Part shown: one piece after another, positions 7,855 through 16,535 of the stretch
Numbering within the stretch: position 1 is the first letter of the stretch
Layout of the letters: each line of letters opens with the position of its first letter
DNA from: Microscillaceae bacterium
GTDB taxonomy: Bacteria > Bacteroidota > Bacteroidia > Cytophagales > Microscillaceae
Reading direction: 5' to 3'
Assembly (NCBI GenBank): GCA_011390205.1
Contig: JAABSX010000037.1
Location: forward strand, 1 to 41,140
DNA length: 41,140 bases
Notes under the pieces: model-generated
Database searches by the model: none
What the model saw: the letters and a program-made list of their open reading frames with translations, nothing else
Told to the model about the DNA's origin: nothing
Translations under genes and position numbers: made by a program

Positions 7855-9093
7855 TTAGTTGATTTCAGAGCCTTCATAGACCCTTTCTTGTGCTTTCTTA
7901 AAATTGAGTGAAAGCGTAAACCTCAGTGTTTCTGCCAAGGGGTTACCCTGCTGCTGGTTTTGGGGGATAAGGTACGCCACGTCAAAAGCAAAATTATTGT
8001 AATTCAGCCCTGCTCCGATACTGAAATACTTGCGGTTTCCTTTGTTTCGGGCTTCATAAAAATAGCCTGCTCTAGCCGCAAACACATCCTGCCCTTCGGT
8101 GTTGTAGTATTTATACTCTGCACCTGCTGATATCATTATCTCTTGTAGCTCTTCACTAAAGCCATCAGGAGCATCAGTAAATGAGCCAAAAATACCACTC
8201 AAGAGTGTTCGATCTCTTGGGTCTTCTCCTTTGATGATTTGCCCCTGGCTATTGACCAATGGAGGAGAAGGCACCAAAAGCTTGTTAAAATCTATGGCTA
8301 CAGTCAGCTTGTTGCGTTCCAGAGGGTCTAGGCTACTTGTGAGCGCCGTACCGATTCGTAGGTTAGTAGGGATGAAATCTTGCTCATTTTGATTAGAATA
8401 AGAGATTTTCGCACCGATATTAGAGATAATCGCTCCGAATGCAAGTGTAGCAGGTCTTCCCGAAACTTGAAATTCATCATTGCTATAAAAAAAAGACACA
8501 TCTGCAGCACCTGTGGTGCCTGGGCGGCTTTCTTGCTGATTGGGCAGCACAAGATTGGCGGAGAGGTTAGAGTGGATAAACCTTCCCGTAACACCCACAC
8601 CTATTTTGTCAGAGAGTTTTCTAGAGTAAGAGGCTGCAAATGCAAATTCTCTTGGCACAAAATCAGTGATGGGTTGCCCATTATTGTCTGTAAACTGGAT
8701 ATTGCCCATATTAAAATAACGCAGTGAGGCAGCAAAAGTCTGCTGCTTGTCTATCTTATAGTAGCCACTTAAAAAAGCAAGGTACATGTCATCCACTAAG
8801 TTGCGGAGCCAAGGGCTATATGAAAACGATACGGCATAATCTTGAGTAGCAAAGGGGAGCTTGGCGGCATTCCAGTAAATAGAATTGGCATCGGGAGAGA
8901 GGGCAGCACCTACATCACCCATAGCTGCGGAGCGGGCATCAGGGGCTATGCTCAAAAACGGAACGGCTGTAGTAATCGGGCGACGGCTCGTATCCTGCCC
9001 TAGAATGACGCTCGTGGGCTGGGCAAGCGTAGGATAAAAACTTCCTGTAAGCAAAAGCAGTAGGATGAGTGTTGATTTTAGGGTATTATTCAT
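7855..9093 (-). CDS. porV: Type IX secretion system outer membrane protein PorV (LptO)
   Basis: A 412-residue outer-membrane beta-barrel of the FadL-like PorV family. It acts as the shuttle that takes T9SS cargo from the translocon to the PorU attachment complex on the cell surface. A signal peptide is cleaved near TLA|QP (residue 24). Diagnostic sequence follows at once: PFLSIAPDARSAAMGDVG, then SPDANSIYWNAAKL, both hallmarks of PorV. The rest shows alternating barrel strands and ends in TLRFTLSLNFKK. The gene lies 99 bases downstream of porU on the same strand, the usual pairing. A possible promoter of its own overlaps the porU stop, and an intrinsic terminator follows. Confidence 0.95.
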   Translation of the reverse strand: MNNTLKSTLILLLLLTGSFYPTLAQPTSVILGQDTSRRPITTAVPFLSIAPDARSAAMGDVGAALSPDANSIYWNAAKLPFATQDYAVSFSYSPWLRNLVDDMYLAFLSGYYKIDKQQTFAASLRYFNMGNIQFTDNNGQPITDFVPREFAFAASYSRKLSDKIGVGVTGRFIHSNLSANLVLPNQQESRPGTTGAADVSFFYSNDEFQVSGRPATLAFGAIISNIGAKISYSNQNEQDFIPTNLRIGTALTSSLDPLERNKLTVAIDFNKLLVPSPPLVNSQGQIIKGEDPRDRTLLSGIFGSFTDAPDGFSEELQEIMISAGAEYKYYNTEGQDVFAARAGYFYEARNKGNRKYFSIGAGLNYNNFAFDVAYLIPQNQQQGNPLAETLRFTLSLNFKKAQERVYEGSEIN

Positions 9094-9187
9094 GTCTTGT
9101 TATTTTCGAATAGATTAATGCAGTTATAAAATAAAAATTGTTCTTTTTCTTTAAATTTTTGTGTATTTGAAGGATAAGTCGAATCTG

Positions 9188-9195
9188 CAAACTTA
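9188..9195 (-). promoter_or_regulatory. Possible internal -7 box for porV
   Basis: The minus strand reads TAAGTTTG (TAnnTTTG) overlapping the porU stop codon, roughly 95 bases ahead of porV. No -33 element at the right distance. It may give porV extra transcription apart from porU. Confidence 0.25.
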
Positions 9196-12100
9196 GTCAA
9201 TCACCAGCAATTTTTGGCGAGTACTCGCAGAAACTCCGAGCGTGCTTGATTTTAAAGTGATTTGATATACATAAATTCCATTTTCTACTCTATTGCCTTG
9301 TTGGTCTAGTCCGTTCCATGTCAGTCTAACGCTGTCTGTGCTGTTATTTATATTTTCTTCAAATTGCCTGACAAGCTGCCCTTGCATATTAAAGATTTCT
9401 GCACGGACTTTCAGATTCTCACCTGTTAGATTATGCCCAAATTCAAAATTAGTTTGTGCATTCATAGGGTTGGGGTAGTTTTTAAAGTTGATTATCTGCA
9501 ATGAGGGTTCTACCCAAAACTCAATTTCAGCTTTTTGCAAGTTGTTGTGTGTATCCCACACACTCAAGCTCAGCGTATGTTTGCCAGGGCTAAGCCCCCT
9601 GAGTGGATAGGCAATGCTTCCGTATTGGTAGCTATTGATTTGCTGTGTAAAATAATCATTCAGTATGATAACCTTGCCCAAATCACCATCTAGTACGGCA
9701 GTTATCTCGTGCCCGATGCCTGCCCTAGAAATATTAATTCCGTGATTATCAAAAATCTGAGCCATCAACAGCACATTCGGCCCTACGATGTCTCCATTCA
9801 CAAAATCCTCATTATCAAGGTAAAGTGAAATTTGGGGAGGAGTATTGTCATTGGCTGTATTGCTTGTGCTGCCCCCTATGATGATTTTTTGATTGCCTCC
9901 ACTGGCATCTTCTAGCCCCGAATTTGGCTGTGCATACATAATAATTTTACCAAAGTCAGATTGGTAGTTGATGTCTTTGGGGAGTGTGAATGATACTTCA
10001 AATTTTCCGTTCTCTATGCTCGCCCTACCTCTAAAAAGAGGATGCTCATGTACTTTAAAATCCATTACATTGGCAGCCTTTCCGAGCGTTTGTCGGGTTT
10101 CTCTTTTATCAAAAATCTCAATGTCAAGCAGTCCTTCATAATTTTGCAGTGCTGCGCCTGAGGCACTTTGGATTTCTCCATTGAGTTTGATGAGGGCAAG
10201 TGCTTTGAGTGTGTCAGTGTAGGTGCTGATGTCTTGCTCATTGATGTGTGTGATGATTGCCTTGTGCTTAGGGTATGCCATTTTCATAGAAGGGTCTCCG
10301 AGCATAGAGAAATTTCGGTTGATGCTCCCGTTCAGGCTATTGTTTTTGGTATATTTTAGAATATCTCCTAATCGGGGCATTTCTCCTGTTTGAGGGTCTA
10401 TTGGCTCAAAGGCATTCTCATAAAAAGCCTCATTGAGTAAAAAATTAGTACTAGAAAACACAGGCCTGGTGGTGGTGATGAGGGCTACTCCTCCACCATT
10501 TTGGCTAAGAAGTGCTACTTCAGCCCCTGAGGTTTCATCAGGGTTATCATATCTACCAAATTCACAGGTGGCAGTTACAAACACAGAGAGTCTATGGGCA
10601 TTGCTCCATTGGGGGATGTTGGGTGTTTCCAAGATTTTTTCATCGGTCCAGCCTCTTTCTGCCCCGTGCCCCGTAAAATTGGTGATGAGAGTGCCTTCTT
10701 CTATATTTTGGTTGATGGCTTGGGTCATATCAGGGCAAAGCTCACCATTGGGTGTAGAGATTTGCTCAAAAGCATCAAGGTAAAGCTTGGTGATTTTTAC
10801 ATGCTCATATTGGTTTTCTAGTATTTCGGTGAGTCTTTCGGCATCTCTTTGGTGCGTATTGCTGTCTCCATCATCTGCCACGAAGGTAACTTGATTTCGC
10901 CACTTGCCGAGTGTTTGTGGGCTTTGGGCATAATGGATTAATTTATCTACGATTGTGCGGGCTTCTGCATTGTTGTTTACAGGCAATCTTCCGATGCCTA
11001 TTTCCAATGTATGATCACCTGCACTGCTTTCAGCCCACTCGCCTTCATTATCTTCCAAAAACCCAAAGTAATCATCTGAAGAGTAGCTAAAAATGGGGTG
11101 CAAAGATTGCCTAGACTCATAGACAGGCACCCAGTTGGCGTTGCCTGCAATGCGGTCTTTGTAATCATAAGAAGCATCTCCGAAAAGTAAAAGATACTTG
11201 AGGGTTTGTGCATCTCTTTGATAGAGCATCCGCACAAAATCACGGATGGCAGTCAGGTCTCTTTTGCCCGAAGAAAACTCATTGTAAATCTCTTCGGTGC
11301 TTACTACGGCTACAGAGAGTCCGTCATGGCTTTCTCTAAAATCTGCCAATCTCTGTGCCTGAGCCCTAAAAACAGGGTGCGTAACGATGAGCAAATTGGG
11401 CACAGTGAGGGCGTGTAGGTTTTGCCTACTGACAGCATGCAGCCGTATGGGTTTGGGAAAATCTGCCCCTTGCCATAGCACAAACTGCCGAAGTGTGCCC
11501 GCAGTAGCTGCCGTAAAACTTAGCTGCCCCCCAGAAACAGTGCTTTCTTGTAATCTAGGGCGGAGGGGGTTGCTGATGTCCCATACTTTTGTGTCAGTGC
11601 TTGCCCCTGCCACCACAAAACGGCTGTGGCTGTGCTGCCTACTCTCCAAATTCTGAAAAACGGTCTGTGTTCCGTATAGCCTCAGGGCTCTTTGGTAGTT
11701 GATATTCAGGTAGTTAAGGTATCCTGTGCCATTGTTTCCATTGGCAAGGTAAGTAAGGCGGATATCCATTTGATTGGGATTGCTGAGCAGTGATGCCGAG
11801 AACTGAAACGTATTTTCAGCATCTCTGCCTTTGAAGTCATAGGTTTGATTGCTGACTGGTAGGATGCTTTGCTCACCGATGAGCTGCCCTGTGCTCGTAG
11901 AGATTTGAAAATTAGAGGTTTGATTGGCACGTGCCATGACGGCTGCGTTGAGGGTGATTTGAGAGTTGGGAACAAGCCCTTGTGTATCAAATCTAAAATC
12001 ATGGACATTTTGGAAGCCGAAGGTTTCACCATACCAAACCCGCCCTGATTGGATGATGCTCTGTAAATCTTTTTCGTGGTGAATGGCTTCATCAAAATAA

Positions 12101-12624
12101 TCAGCAGTGAAAGTCGCTCCTGTGAGTGAGGCTTGGCTTGCTATCTCTAAACCTGGATTGTTACTGATGTTTAGGTAATAATAAGCTGTATCGGCATAGA
12201 TATTTTGCTGTTGTTTGAGGATGCTTTCATTATTTTCTAATTTCCATTCGTGTGGGCCTTGAGCATAAAACAAGATATAATCTTGTGCATCAAATTGTGC
12301 ATCTTGAGCACCTACCCTCAGGATGGCATTTTCTTCCAAATCATCTATGCGTGGGCTCGCATTTGGCTGAGGGAGCATTCCCGCCCCATTTCCATAGATT
12401 CGGAGGTGATTGGGGTTGAGAGAGGCCGTACTTATGCCTGCATCCCTGAGCCATTGGGCATCTATTTTGTAGATGCCCGCCTCAGTGATACCTATTTTGT
12501 ACCAGCTTCCTTCTGCCAATACAGAGTTTGCTGCAAATTGGGCTTGGGTATCAAATAAACTTACTAAAGTAAGTAGTGCTGTCATCACGAAAGCCCTACG
12601 GAGGCTTGTGTTCCTCTGCTTCAT
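9193..12624 (-). CDS. porU: Type IX secretion system sortase PorU
   Basis: The gingipain-type (C25) cysteine peptidase that removes the C-terminal sorting domain of T9SS cargo and joins the new end to anionic LPS at the cell surface. From the ATG at 12622-12624 the protein has 1143 residues, starting with a signal peptide that ends near DTQAQF. The catalytic pair is visible as the His of TGHGAERGW (about 653) and the Cys of TATCEFGRY (about 687). The last 80-90 residues form a sorting-type domain with NYPNPMNAQTNFEF, FNMQGQLVR and NGIYVYQI. An upstream ATG at 12673-12675 would add 17 residues before the signal peptide and is less likely. porV follows. Confidence 0.95.
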   Translation of the reverse strand: MKQRNTSLRRAFVMTALLTLVSLFDTQAQFAANSVLAEGSWYKIGITEAGIYKIDAQWLRDAGISTASLNPNHLRIYGNGAGMLPQPNASPRIDDLEENAILRVGAQDAQFDAQDYILFYAQGPHEWKLENNESILKQQQNIYADTAYYYLNISNNPGLEIASQASLTGATFTADYFDEAIHHEKDLQSIIQSGRVWYGETFGFQNVHDFRFDTQGLVPNSQITLNAAVMARANQTSNFQISTSTGQLIGEQSILPVSNQTYDFKGRDAENTFQFSASLLSNPNQMDIRLTYLANGNNGTGYLNYLNINYQRALRLYGTQTVFQNLESRQHSHSRFVVAGASTDTKVWDISNPLRPRLQESTVSGGQLSFTAATAGTLRQFVLWQGADFPKPIRLHAVSRQNLHALTVPNLLIVTHPVFRAQAQRLADFRESHDGLSVAVVSTEEIYNEFSSGKRDLTAIRDFVRMLYQRDAQTLKYLLLFGDASYDYKDRIAGNANWVPVYESRQSLHPIFSYSSDDYFGFLEDNEGEWAESSAGDHTLEIGIGRLPVNNNAEARTIVDKLIHYAQSPQTLGKWRNQVTFVADDGDSNTHQRDAERLTEILENQYEHVKITKLYLDAFEQISTPNGELCPDMTQAINQNIEEGTLITNFTGHGAERGWTDEKILETPNIPQWSNAHRLSVFVTATCEFGRYDNPDETSGAEVALLSQNGGGVALITTTRPVFSSTNFLLNEAFYENAFEPIDPQTGEMPRLGDILKYTKNNSLNGSINRNFSMLGDPSMKMAYPKHKAIITHINEQDISTYTDTLKALALIKLNGEIQSASGAALQNYEGLLDIEIFDKRETRQTLGKAANVMDFKVHEHPLFRGRASIENGKFEVSFTLPKDINYQSDFGKIIMYAQPNSGLEDASGGNQKIIIGGSTSNTANDNTPPQISLYLDNEDFVNGDIVGPNVLLMAQIFDNHGINISRAGIGHEITAVLDGDLGKVIILNDYFTQQINSYQYGSIAYPLRGLSPGKHTLSLSVWDTHNNLQKAEIEFWVEPSLQIINFKNYPNPMNAQTNFEFGHNLTGENLKVRAEIFNMQGQLVRQFEENINNSTDSVRLTWNGLDQQGNRVENGIYVYQITLKSSTLGVSASTRQKLLVID

Positions 12625-12738
12625 CACATTATCATTAAAATTGGCAAACCATTTTTTGTATAGAATAAATGGCATAACAATATGTTTATTAGTAGAGGTT
12701 TTTTCTATAAGCCGAGTTTTGTTTTGTTATCAGTGAAG

Positions 12739-12746
12739 CAAAAGTA
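12739..12746 (-). promoter_or_regulatory. Possible porU -7 box
   Basis: The minus strand reads TACTTTTG, matching TAnnTTTG, 64 bases before the upstream ATG and 115 before the preferred porU ATG. No -33 TTTG at the normal spacing. Confidence 0.35.
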
Positions 12747-12839
12747 TGTAAAAACTATAAAAAGGAAAAAAATATTTTTTAAGGGCGTCTTTGCAGGGTG
12801 TTTTTGAGCAGGTGTGTATAGACTCTTTTTGCAAATTAA

Positions 12840-12871
12840 TTTGTAAATCCTCCGTTTCTTGCCCAACTTTG
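12840..12871 (+). promoter_or_regulatory. Promoter of the PfkB kinase gene
   Basis: TTTG (12840-12843), a 20-base spacer, then CAACTTTG (12864-12871), one base away from TAnnTTTG. The spacing fits the -33/-7 promoter of Bacteroidota and would start transcription about 75-80 bases before the kinase ATG. Confidence 0.55.
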
Positions 12872-12955
12872 CGATGGGTAAGGAAGGCGCTTGATTCATA
12901 CAAAGGGACTGAACTTATCTCTACTTATATTTTAAATTAACCAAAGAAATAGATT

Positions 12956-13879
12956 ATGTCATTATTATCCATTGGTACTGTTGCTTTTGATACCATAGAA
13001 ACGCCCTTTGGCAAAGCCGAGCGAGTCATAGGAGGTTCATGCTCTTACATTGCATTGGCAGCCTCTTATTTTACGCCCAAAGTAAATATTGTGGCAGTGG
13101 TAGGAGATGATTTTCCTGAAGAAAAAATCCAAGTTATGAACCAGCACGGCATCAATACAGAGGGCCTGCAAATCAAAGAAGGTGAGAAGTCATTTTTTTG
13201 GGCAGGAAAATACCACATGGATTTAAACAGCCGTGATACACTCACTACGGAGCTGAATGTGCTGGCTGATTTTGACCCCATCATTCCTGAATCTTACCAA
13301 GACTGTGCGTATTTGATGCTTGGCAACCTTACGCCTCAGGTGCAGCAGACAGTCATTAATCGCCTCAAAAAGCGTCCTAAGCTTATTTTAATGGACACCA
13401 TGAACTTCTGGATGGAAGTGGCAATGGATGACCTCAAAGCCACCATCAAGATGGTAGATGTGCTTTCTATCAATGATGAAGAAGCCCGACAGCTATCAGG
13501 TGAACACTCTATAGTAAAGGCTGCAAAAGTAATTATGGAAATGGGCCCTAAATTTTTGATTATCAAAAAAGGAGAGCATGGCGCATTGTTATTCCACAAA
13601 GGCGAAGTCTTTTTTGCACCTGCTTTGCCTTTAGAAGATGTTTTTGACCCTACAGGCGCTGGGGATAGTTTTGCAGGAGGTTTTATTGGTTATTTGGCAA
13701 AGACAAATGATATTTCTTTTGAGAGTATGAAGCGTGCCGTGATTTATGGCTCTGCAATGGCTTCTTTTTGTGTAGAAAAATTTGGCCCAGAGGCTTTGAT
13801 GAACCTGACACAAGCAAAAATAGAGAACCGTGTGCAGGAGTTTATAGACTTGGTGCAGTTTGAGATTGTGCTTGATTAA
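12956..13879 (+). CDS. PfkB-family carbohydrate kinase
   Basis: A 307-residue ribokinase-like kinase that would phosphorylate a sugar or nucleoside with ATP in the cytoplasm. The N-terminal GGSCSYIALAASYF stretch corresponds to the first PfkB substrate region, and the second signature DPTGAGDSFAGGF begins at residue 231, with D237 as the expected catalytic base and GAGD as the anion hole. Substrate specificity cannot be read from the sequence. It is a single gene, divergent from porU across a 280-base region, with its own promoter and a strong terminator. Confidence 0.9.
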   Translation: MSLLSIGTVAFDTIETPFGKAERVIGGSCSYIALAASYFTPKVNIVAVVGDDFPEEKIQVMNQHGINTEGLQIKEGEKSFFWAGKYHMDLNSRDTLTTELNVLADFDPIIPESYQDCAYLMLGNLTPQVQQTVINRLKKRPKLILMDTMNFWMEVAMDDLKATIKMVDVLSINDEEARQLSGEHSIVKAAKVIMEMGPKFLIIKKGEHGALLFHKGEVFFAPALPLEDVFDPTGAGDSFAGGFIGYLAKTNDISFESMKRAVIYGSAMASFCVEKFGPEALMNLTQAKIENRVQEFIDLVQFEIVLD

Positions 13880-13943
13880 ACCCACTTGAGGCTGTCCTAA
13901 AAGTCAAACAGTGCCAAATATTATTTTAATTTCTAAGTTTCTT

Positions 13944-13998
13944 CTCACATCATAGCCCATAGTTTGCACTCCATGGGCTATGGTGTGAGGGTTTTTTT
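13944..13998 (+). terminator. Strong intrinsic terminator after the PfkB kinase
   Basis: A 17-base stem, CTCACATCATAGCCCAT (13944-13960) with ATGGGCTATGGTGTGAG (13973-13989), paired throughout apart from one T-G wobble, with a 12-base loop and a run of seven T at 13992-13998. Confidence 0.9.
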
Positions 13999-14021
13999 GG
14001 GCAGCTTGATGACATGTCTTG

Positions 14022-14363
14022 TCATAATCCTGTGGCAGTATGGTATGCCTTCTCGCTGTTACTGATTTCTAATTGATTGATGAGTTCATAAAATTTCTTA
14101 TCTATCTGTGCCACACTTTCAGCTCGGTCTTCTTCTCCTAGCCTTGCGAGGCTTCGGCGGTAGTGCAGCAGTGCTGTAGAAATGGTTTTTAAATCGTGTA
14201 ATGTAATGTTCATTTTTTTGGCAGGAAGAGGTGCAGCAAATACTTCTCTTTCTGTTTTTTCTATGGCACTGGGCAGTGGAGGAGCAGTAGCTGTTCCTCT
14301 TTGAAACACATCTGCAATTTTGATAAAAAAAGCCTTTGGGGAGATAATCGTTATTGAAGCCAT
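14022..14363 (-). CDS. Small protein of unknown function, paralogue B
   Basis: A 113-residue soluble protein without a signal peptide. It shares its architecture with the protein at 6023-6439: ISPK at residues 7-10, Lys at 15, a Pro/Ala-rich linker (about 24-50, shorter than in paralogue A), and a helical C-terminal block ITLHDLKT to YELI (53-95) with Leu, Asp, Lys, His, Gly and Arg at matching places. Family and function are not recognised. It has a good promoter of its own and reads convergently towards the PfkB kinase. A conserved two-part layout with a fast-evolving linker suggests a protein that binds a partner rather than an enzyme; that is inference. Confidence 0.75.
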   Translation of the reverse strand: MASITIISPKAFFIKIADVFQRGTATAPPLPSAIEKTEREVFAAPLPAKKMNITLHDLKTISTALLHYRRSLARLGEEDRAESVAQIDKKFYELINQLEISNSEKAYHTATGL

Positions 14364-14427
14364 GGTACTATATTTTTAAAGGTTTGATTTCTGTGTTTAA
14401 TATTTGAGCTTTTGCTTAATTATTAAA

Positions 14428-14460
14428 CAAATATAGTACTTTTATCCTGAATATTCCAAA
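14428..14460 (-). promoter_or_regulatory. Promoter of small paralogue B
   Basis: On the minus strand TTTG (14457-14460), a 21-base spacer, then TATATTTG (14428-14435), a perfect TAnnTTTG box. It lies 65 bases before the ATG and is the best full promoter match I found in the window. Confidence 0.6.
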
Positions 14461-14541
14461 ACATTTACCAAAAAAATGCACATTTTTTTGGTAAAACACA
14501 GATTATCAGACACAAAGATTTAAAAAATGAGCAATTATTTT

Positions 14542-15159
14542 TTATTTCCAGTCTTCGGGCAAGTCCTTCCATTCGTCCACGTCATTGAGTGTAGGCAGCA
14601 GGATGGGTTTTATTTTCAGTGCTTCTAGGTCTTTGAGGGTTTCGGGCAATACTTCACTCGTACTCCACTTTTTATCTTGAAAAAGTCTCTCTATCATGCT
14701 GTTCATTCCCAATAAATAATATCCTCCGTCTTGTGCTGGGCCGATGGTTACAGGAGATTTTTCTAGGTGTAAGAATGCCTTACCAATGATTTCCTCTGTC
14801 AGTTCAGCACAATCTCCCCCGATGATAATTATTTTTTGGTAGCCTTCATCAAAGGCTACTTGAAAAGCGTCTTTCATTTTTTGTCCCAAATCTCCTTTGC
14901 ATTGAAGGTGTTTTTGGTAGCCCTCCCAAAGGTCATTTTCAGGAATAAATTCAGTATAAAATACTTTTTTATGCACAGGCAGGGTCACTGTGATTTTGTG
15001 GGTATGCCTGAGCAATCTAAGGTAAATTTCTAAAGCCTTTTCATCTCCGATACTCTTGGCAAGCCTTGTTTTTACCTTGCCAAGTGCAGGGTTTTTGGTC
15101 ATAAGCAACAGGCAATGTTGCTGAGAAGGAGGGGGGGGGGCTTTTTTTTTGGGCGGCAT
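14542..15159 (-). CDS. TIGR04282/DUF2064 family glycosyltransferase-like protein
   Basis: A 205-residue GT-A fold nucleotidyl/glycosyltransferase-like protein. The core begins with LLLMTKNPALGKVKTRLA (residues about 17-34), matching the family's nucleotide-binding start. It continues with KGDLGQKMKDAF, IIIIGGDCAELT (in place of the GxDxP-type motif) and GPAQDGGYYLLGM. Members have been linked to arsenosugar or other sugar transfer, but the real substrate here is unknown. The N-terminus before the core is odd: the codons after ATG contain nine A then ten C in a row (Lys3-Ala-Pro4). No other ATG precedes the core, so slippage in either tract would switch the protein off. Confidence 0.85.
   Translation of the reverse strand: MPPKKKAPPPPSQQHCLLLMTKNPALGKVKTRLAKSIGDEKALEIYLRLLRHTHKITVTLPVHKKVFYTEFIPENDLWEGYQKHLQCKGDLGQKMKDAFQVAFDEGYQKIIIIGGDCAELTEEIIGKAFLHLEKSPVTIGPAQDGGYYLLGMNSMIERLFQDKKWSTSEVLPETLKDLEALKIKPILLPTLNDVDEWKDLPEDWK
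15131..15150 (-). repeat. Adjacent C10 and A9 homopolymer tracts within the start of a coding region
   Basis: On the plus strand ten G (15131-15140), one C, then nine T (15142-15150). On the coding strand this is A9-G-C10, beginning six bases after the start codon of the glycosyltransferase-like gene. Such tracts are typical slipped-strand mutation sites. Confidence 0.9.
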
Positions 15160-15218
15160 TGTCTGAATGGGAAGAGATTAATTTTGCTAATTTTCTTTAA
15201 AAAACAAAGGCTGTGTAT

Positions 15219-15950
15219 TTATTCATTCAGACTCCAATCATAGTGCAGGTATTTGACAAGGGCATCAGCATTGATTTTGAGTTGGCTGTATTGATTGAGG
15301 TATGCCTGTATGCTACGGATGTCTTTGGTTTTTAAGAAATCCTCTTTGTACCAGTCAAAAAGCATTGAAAGCTGGATATTTCCTGCACTGAGCTGATTTT
15401 TTTTAGGATGATTGATAAATGATTTTGCTTGAGCATCCAGTTGTGCATTGAGTTTTGAGCTGATGTAGGCTTCATTGAGCAGCTTGGGGCAAGATTTGGC
15501 GGCACAAACCAGTACAAAGTGCAGGCGAGCATCAAAGAATTTTTTTCTCAGAATGTCATGTTCTACATTGTCTAGGCTATACATTTGCCCTGCTATTTGA
15601 ATAAATTTATACGACCAAGGTTTGCCGTCTTTCAAGTCTCTGATGCTTTTGACAGGGTAATTGTCTAGGATAAGTTTGACAGTAAATGCATTGTAAGCAT
15701 TGATCCAAAAAGCCTTTTTCTCTGCTTTAGAAGCCGTCGGAGGGATTCCCTTGCTGAGTTTTTGTAGGTAAGTATCTAATTGAGCAGTATTTGCTTTGAT
15801 GCCTGCATAATCGACATTGCCTGTGCTACTGACATGCTTTTGGAGCAAGGCCGTCCAAGTTTCGTGTCCGAAGTTTTGTGATTGTGCCTCAGGAAGGCGT
15901 GCAAATACAACTATAAGCACTGTAAGAAAATAGAAAGCAAATTTTTTCAT
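15219..15950 (-). CDS. DUF547 domain protein, exported
   Basis: A 243-residue protein with a signal peptide (hydrophobic residues 4-16, cleavage near residue 24) and a DUF547 domain filling the rest. Family marks are KAFWINAYNAFTVKLIL, LDNVEHDILRK, ARLHFVLVCAAKSCPKL with the conserved Cys pair, and FDWYKEDF. Members are usually periplasmic; the biochemical role is unknown, although the fold has been compared with papain/transglutaminase-like enzymes. It lies 59 bases upstream of the glycosyltransferase-like gene on the same strand and could share its transcript. Confidence 0.85.
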   Translation of the reverse strand: MKKFAFYFLTVLIVVFARLPEAQSQNFGHETWTALLQKHVSSTGNVDYAGIKANTAQLDTYLQKLSKGIPPTASKAEKKAFWINAYNAFTVKLILDNYPVKSIRDLKDGKPWSYKFIQIAGQMYSLDNVEHDILRKKFFDARLHFVLVCAAKSCPKLLNEAYISSKLNAQLDAQAKSFINHPKKNQLSAGNIQLSMLFDWYKEDFLKTKDIRSIQAYLNQYSQLKINADALVKYLHYDWSLNE

Positions 15951-16088
15951 AATTGGGTAAACTCTGTTTCTAAGGAAAAGAATCCCGATGCTAACAGATA
16001 AGTTGGTAAAATCATTTCTTTTTTTTTGAATAAAACAATTCCATCTTGTTATTGTTATTTATTAAAACAAATAATAATAATAATTTAT

Positions 16089-16535
16089 ATGAAAAATTTA
16101 CTCAAATATAGTCTAAGTCTTGGTGCACTGCTCAGCATTTATTTTTTGCTCATGTATTCGGCAGGCTTAGGAACAATGACCATTTTCAGGCTATTCAATG
16201 TACTTATTATTTTCGGAGTAATATTCGCTTACTTGTATGAATCAAAAAAAGATGAAAGCTTCGATTATTTTAGTGGCTACGGCAAAGGATTACAAATCAC
16301 GGGCATAGGCGTGTTTTTGTTTGCTTTATTTATGGGTTTTTACACTTTCATCAATGTAGATTTTTTAGAAGTCATTAAACAAAGTGAAGGACTTGGACAA
16401 TACATCAATCCTTTTACGATTATGGTTGCGGTACTCATGGAAGGCCTCGGAATGGGGTTACTTTCTACTTATCTTAGCATGCAATTCTTGAAAGAAAACG
16501 ATGTCAGATCAATGGACAATCATTATCAAAACTAG
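16089..16535 (+). CDS. Small four-helix membrane protein, DUF4199-like
   Basis: From the ATG at 16089-16091 the protein has 148 residues with four hydrophobic segments: YSLSLGALLSIYFLLMYSA, IFRLFNVLIIFGVIFAYLY, ITGIGVFLFALFMGFYTF and MVAVLMEGLGMGLLSTYLS. Between the second and third lies a Tyr/Gly/Lys loop (FDYFSGYGKGLQ) that is typical of the DUF4199 inner-membrane family. Function unknown. An in-frame ATG at 16026 would add 21 residues from an AT-rich, ATA-repeat stretch and is unlikely. It is divergent from the DUF547 gene. Confidence 0.65.
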   Translation: MKNLLKYSLSLGALLSIYFLLMYSAGLGTMTIFRLFNVLIIFGVIFAYLYESKKDESFDYFSGYGKGLQITGIGVFLFALFMGFYTFINVDFLEVIKQSEGLGQYINPFTIMVAVLMEGLGMGLLSTYLSMQFLKENDVRSMDNHYQN

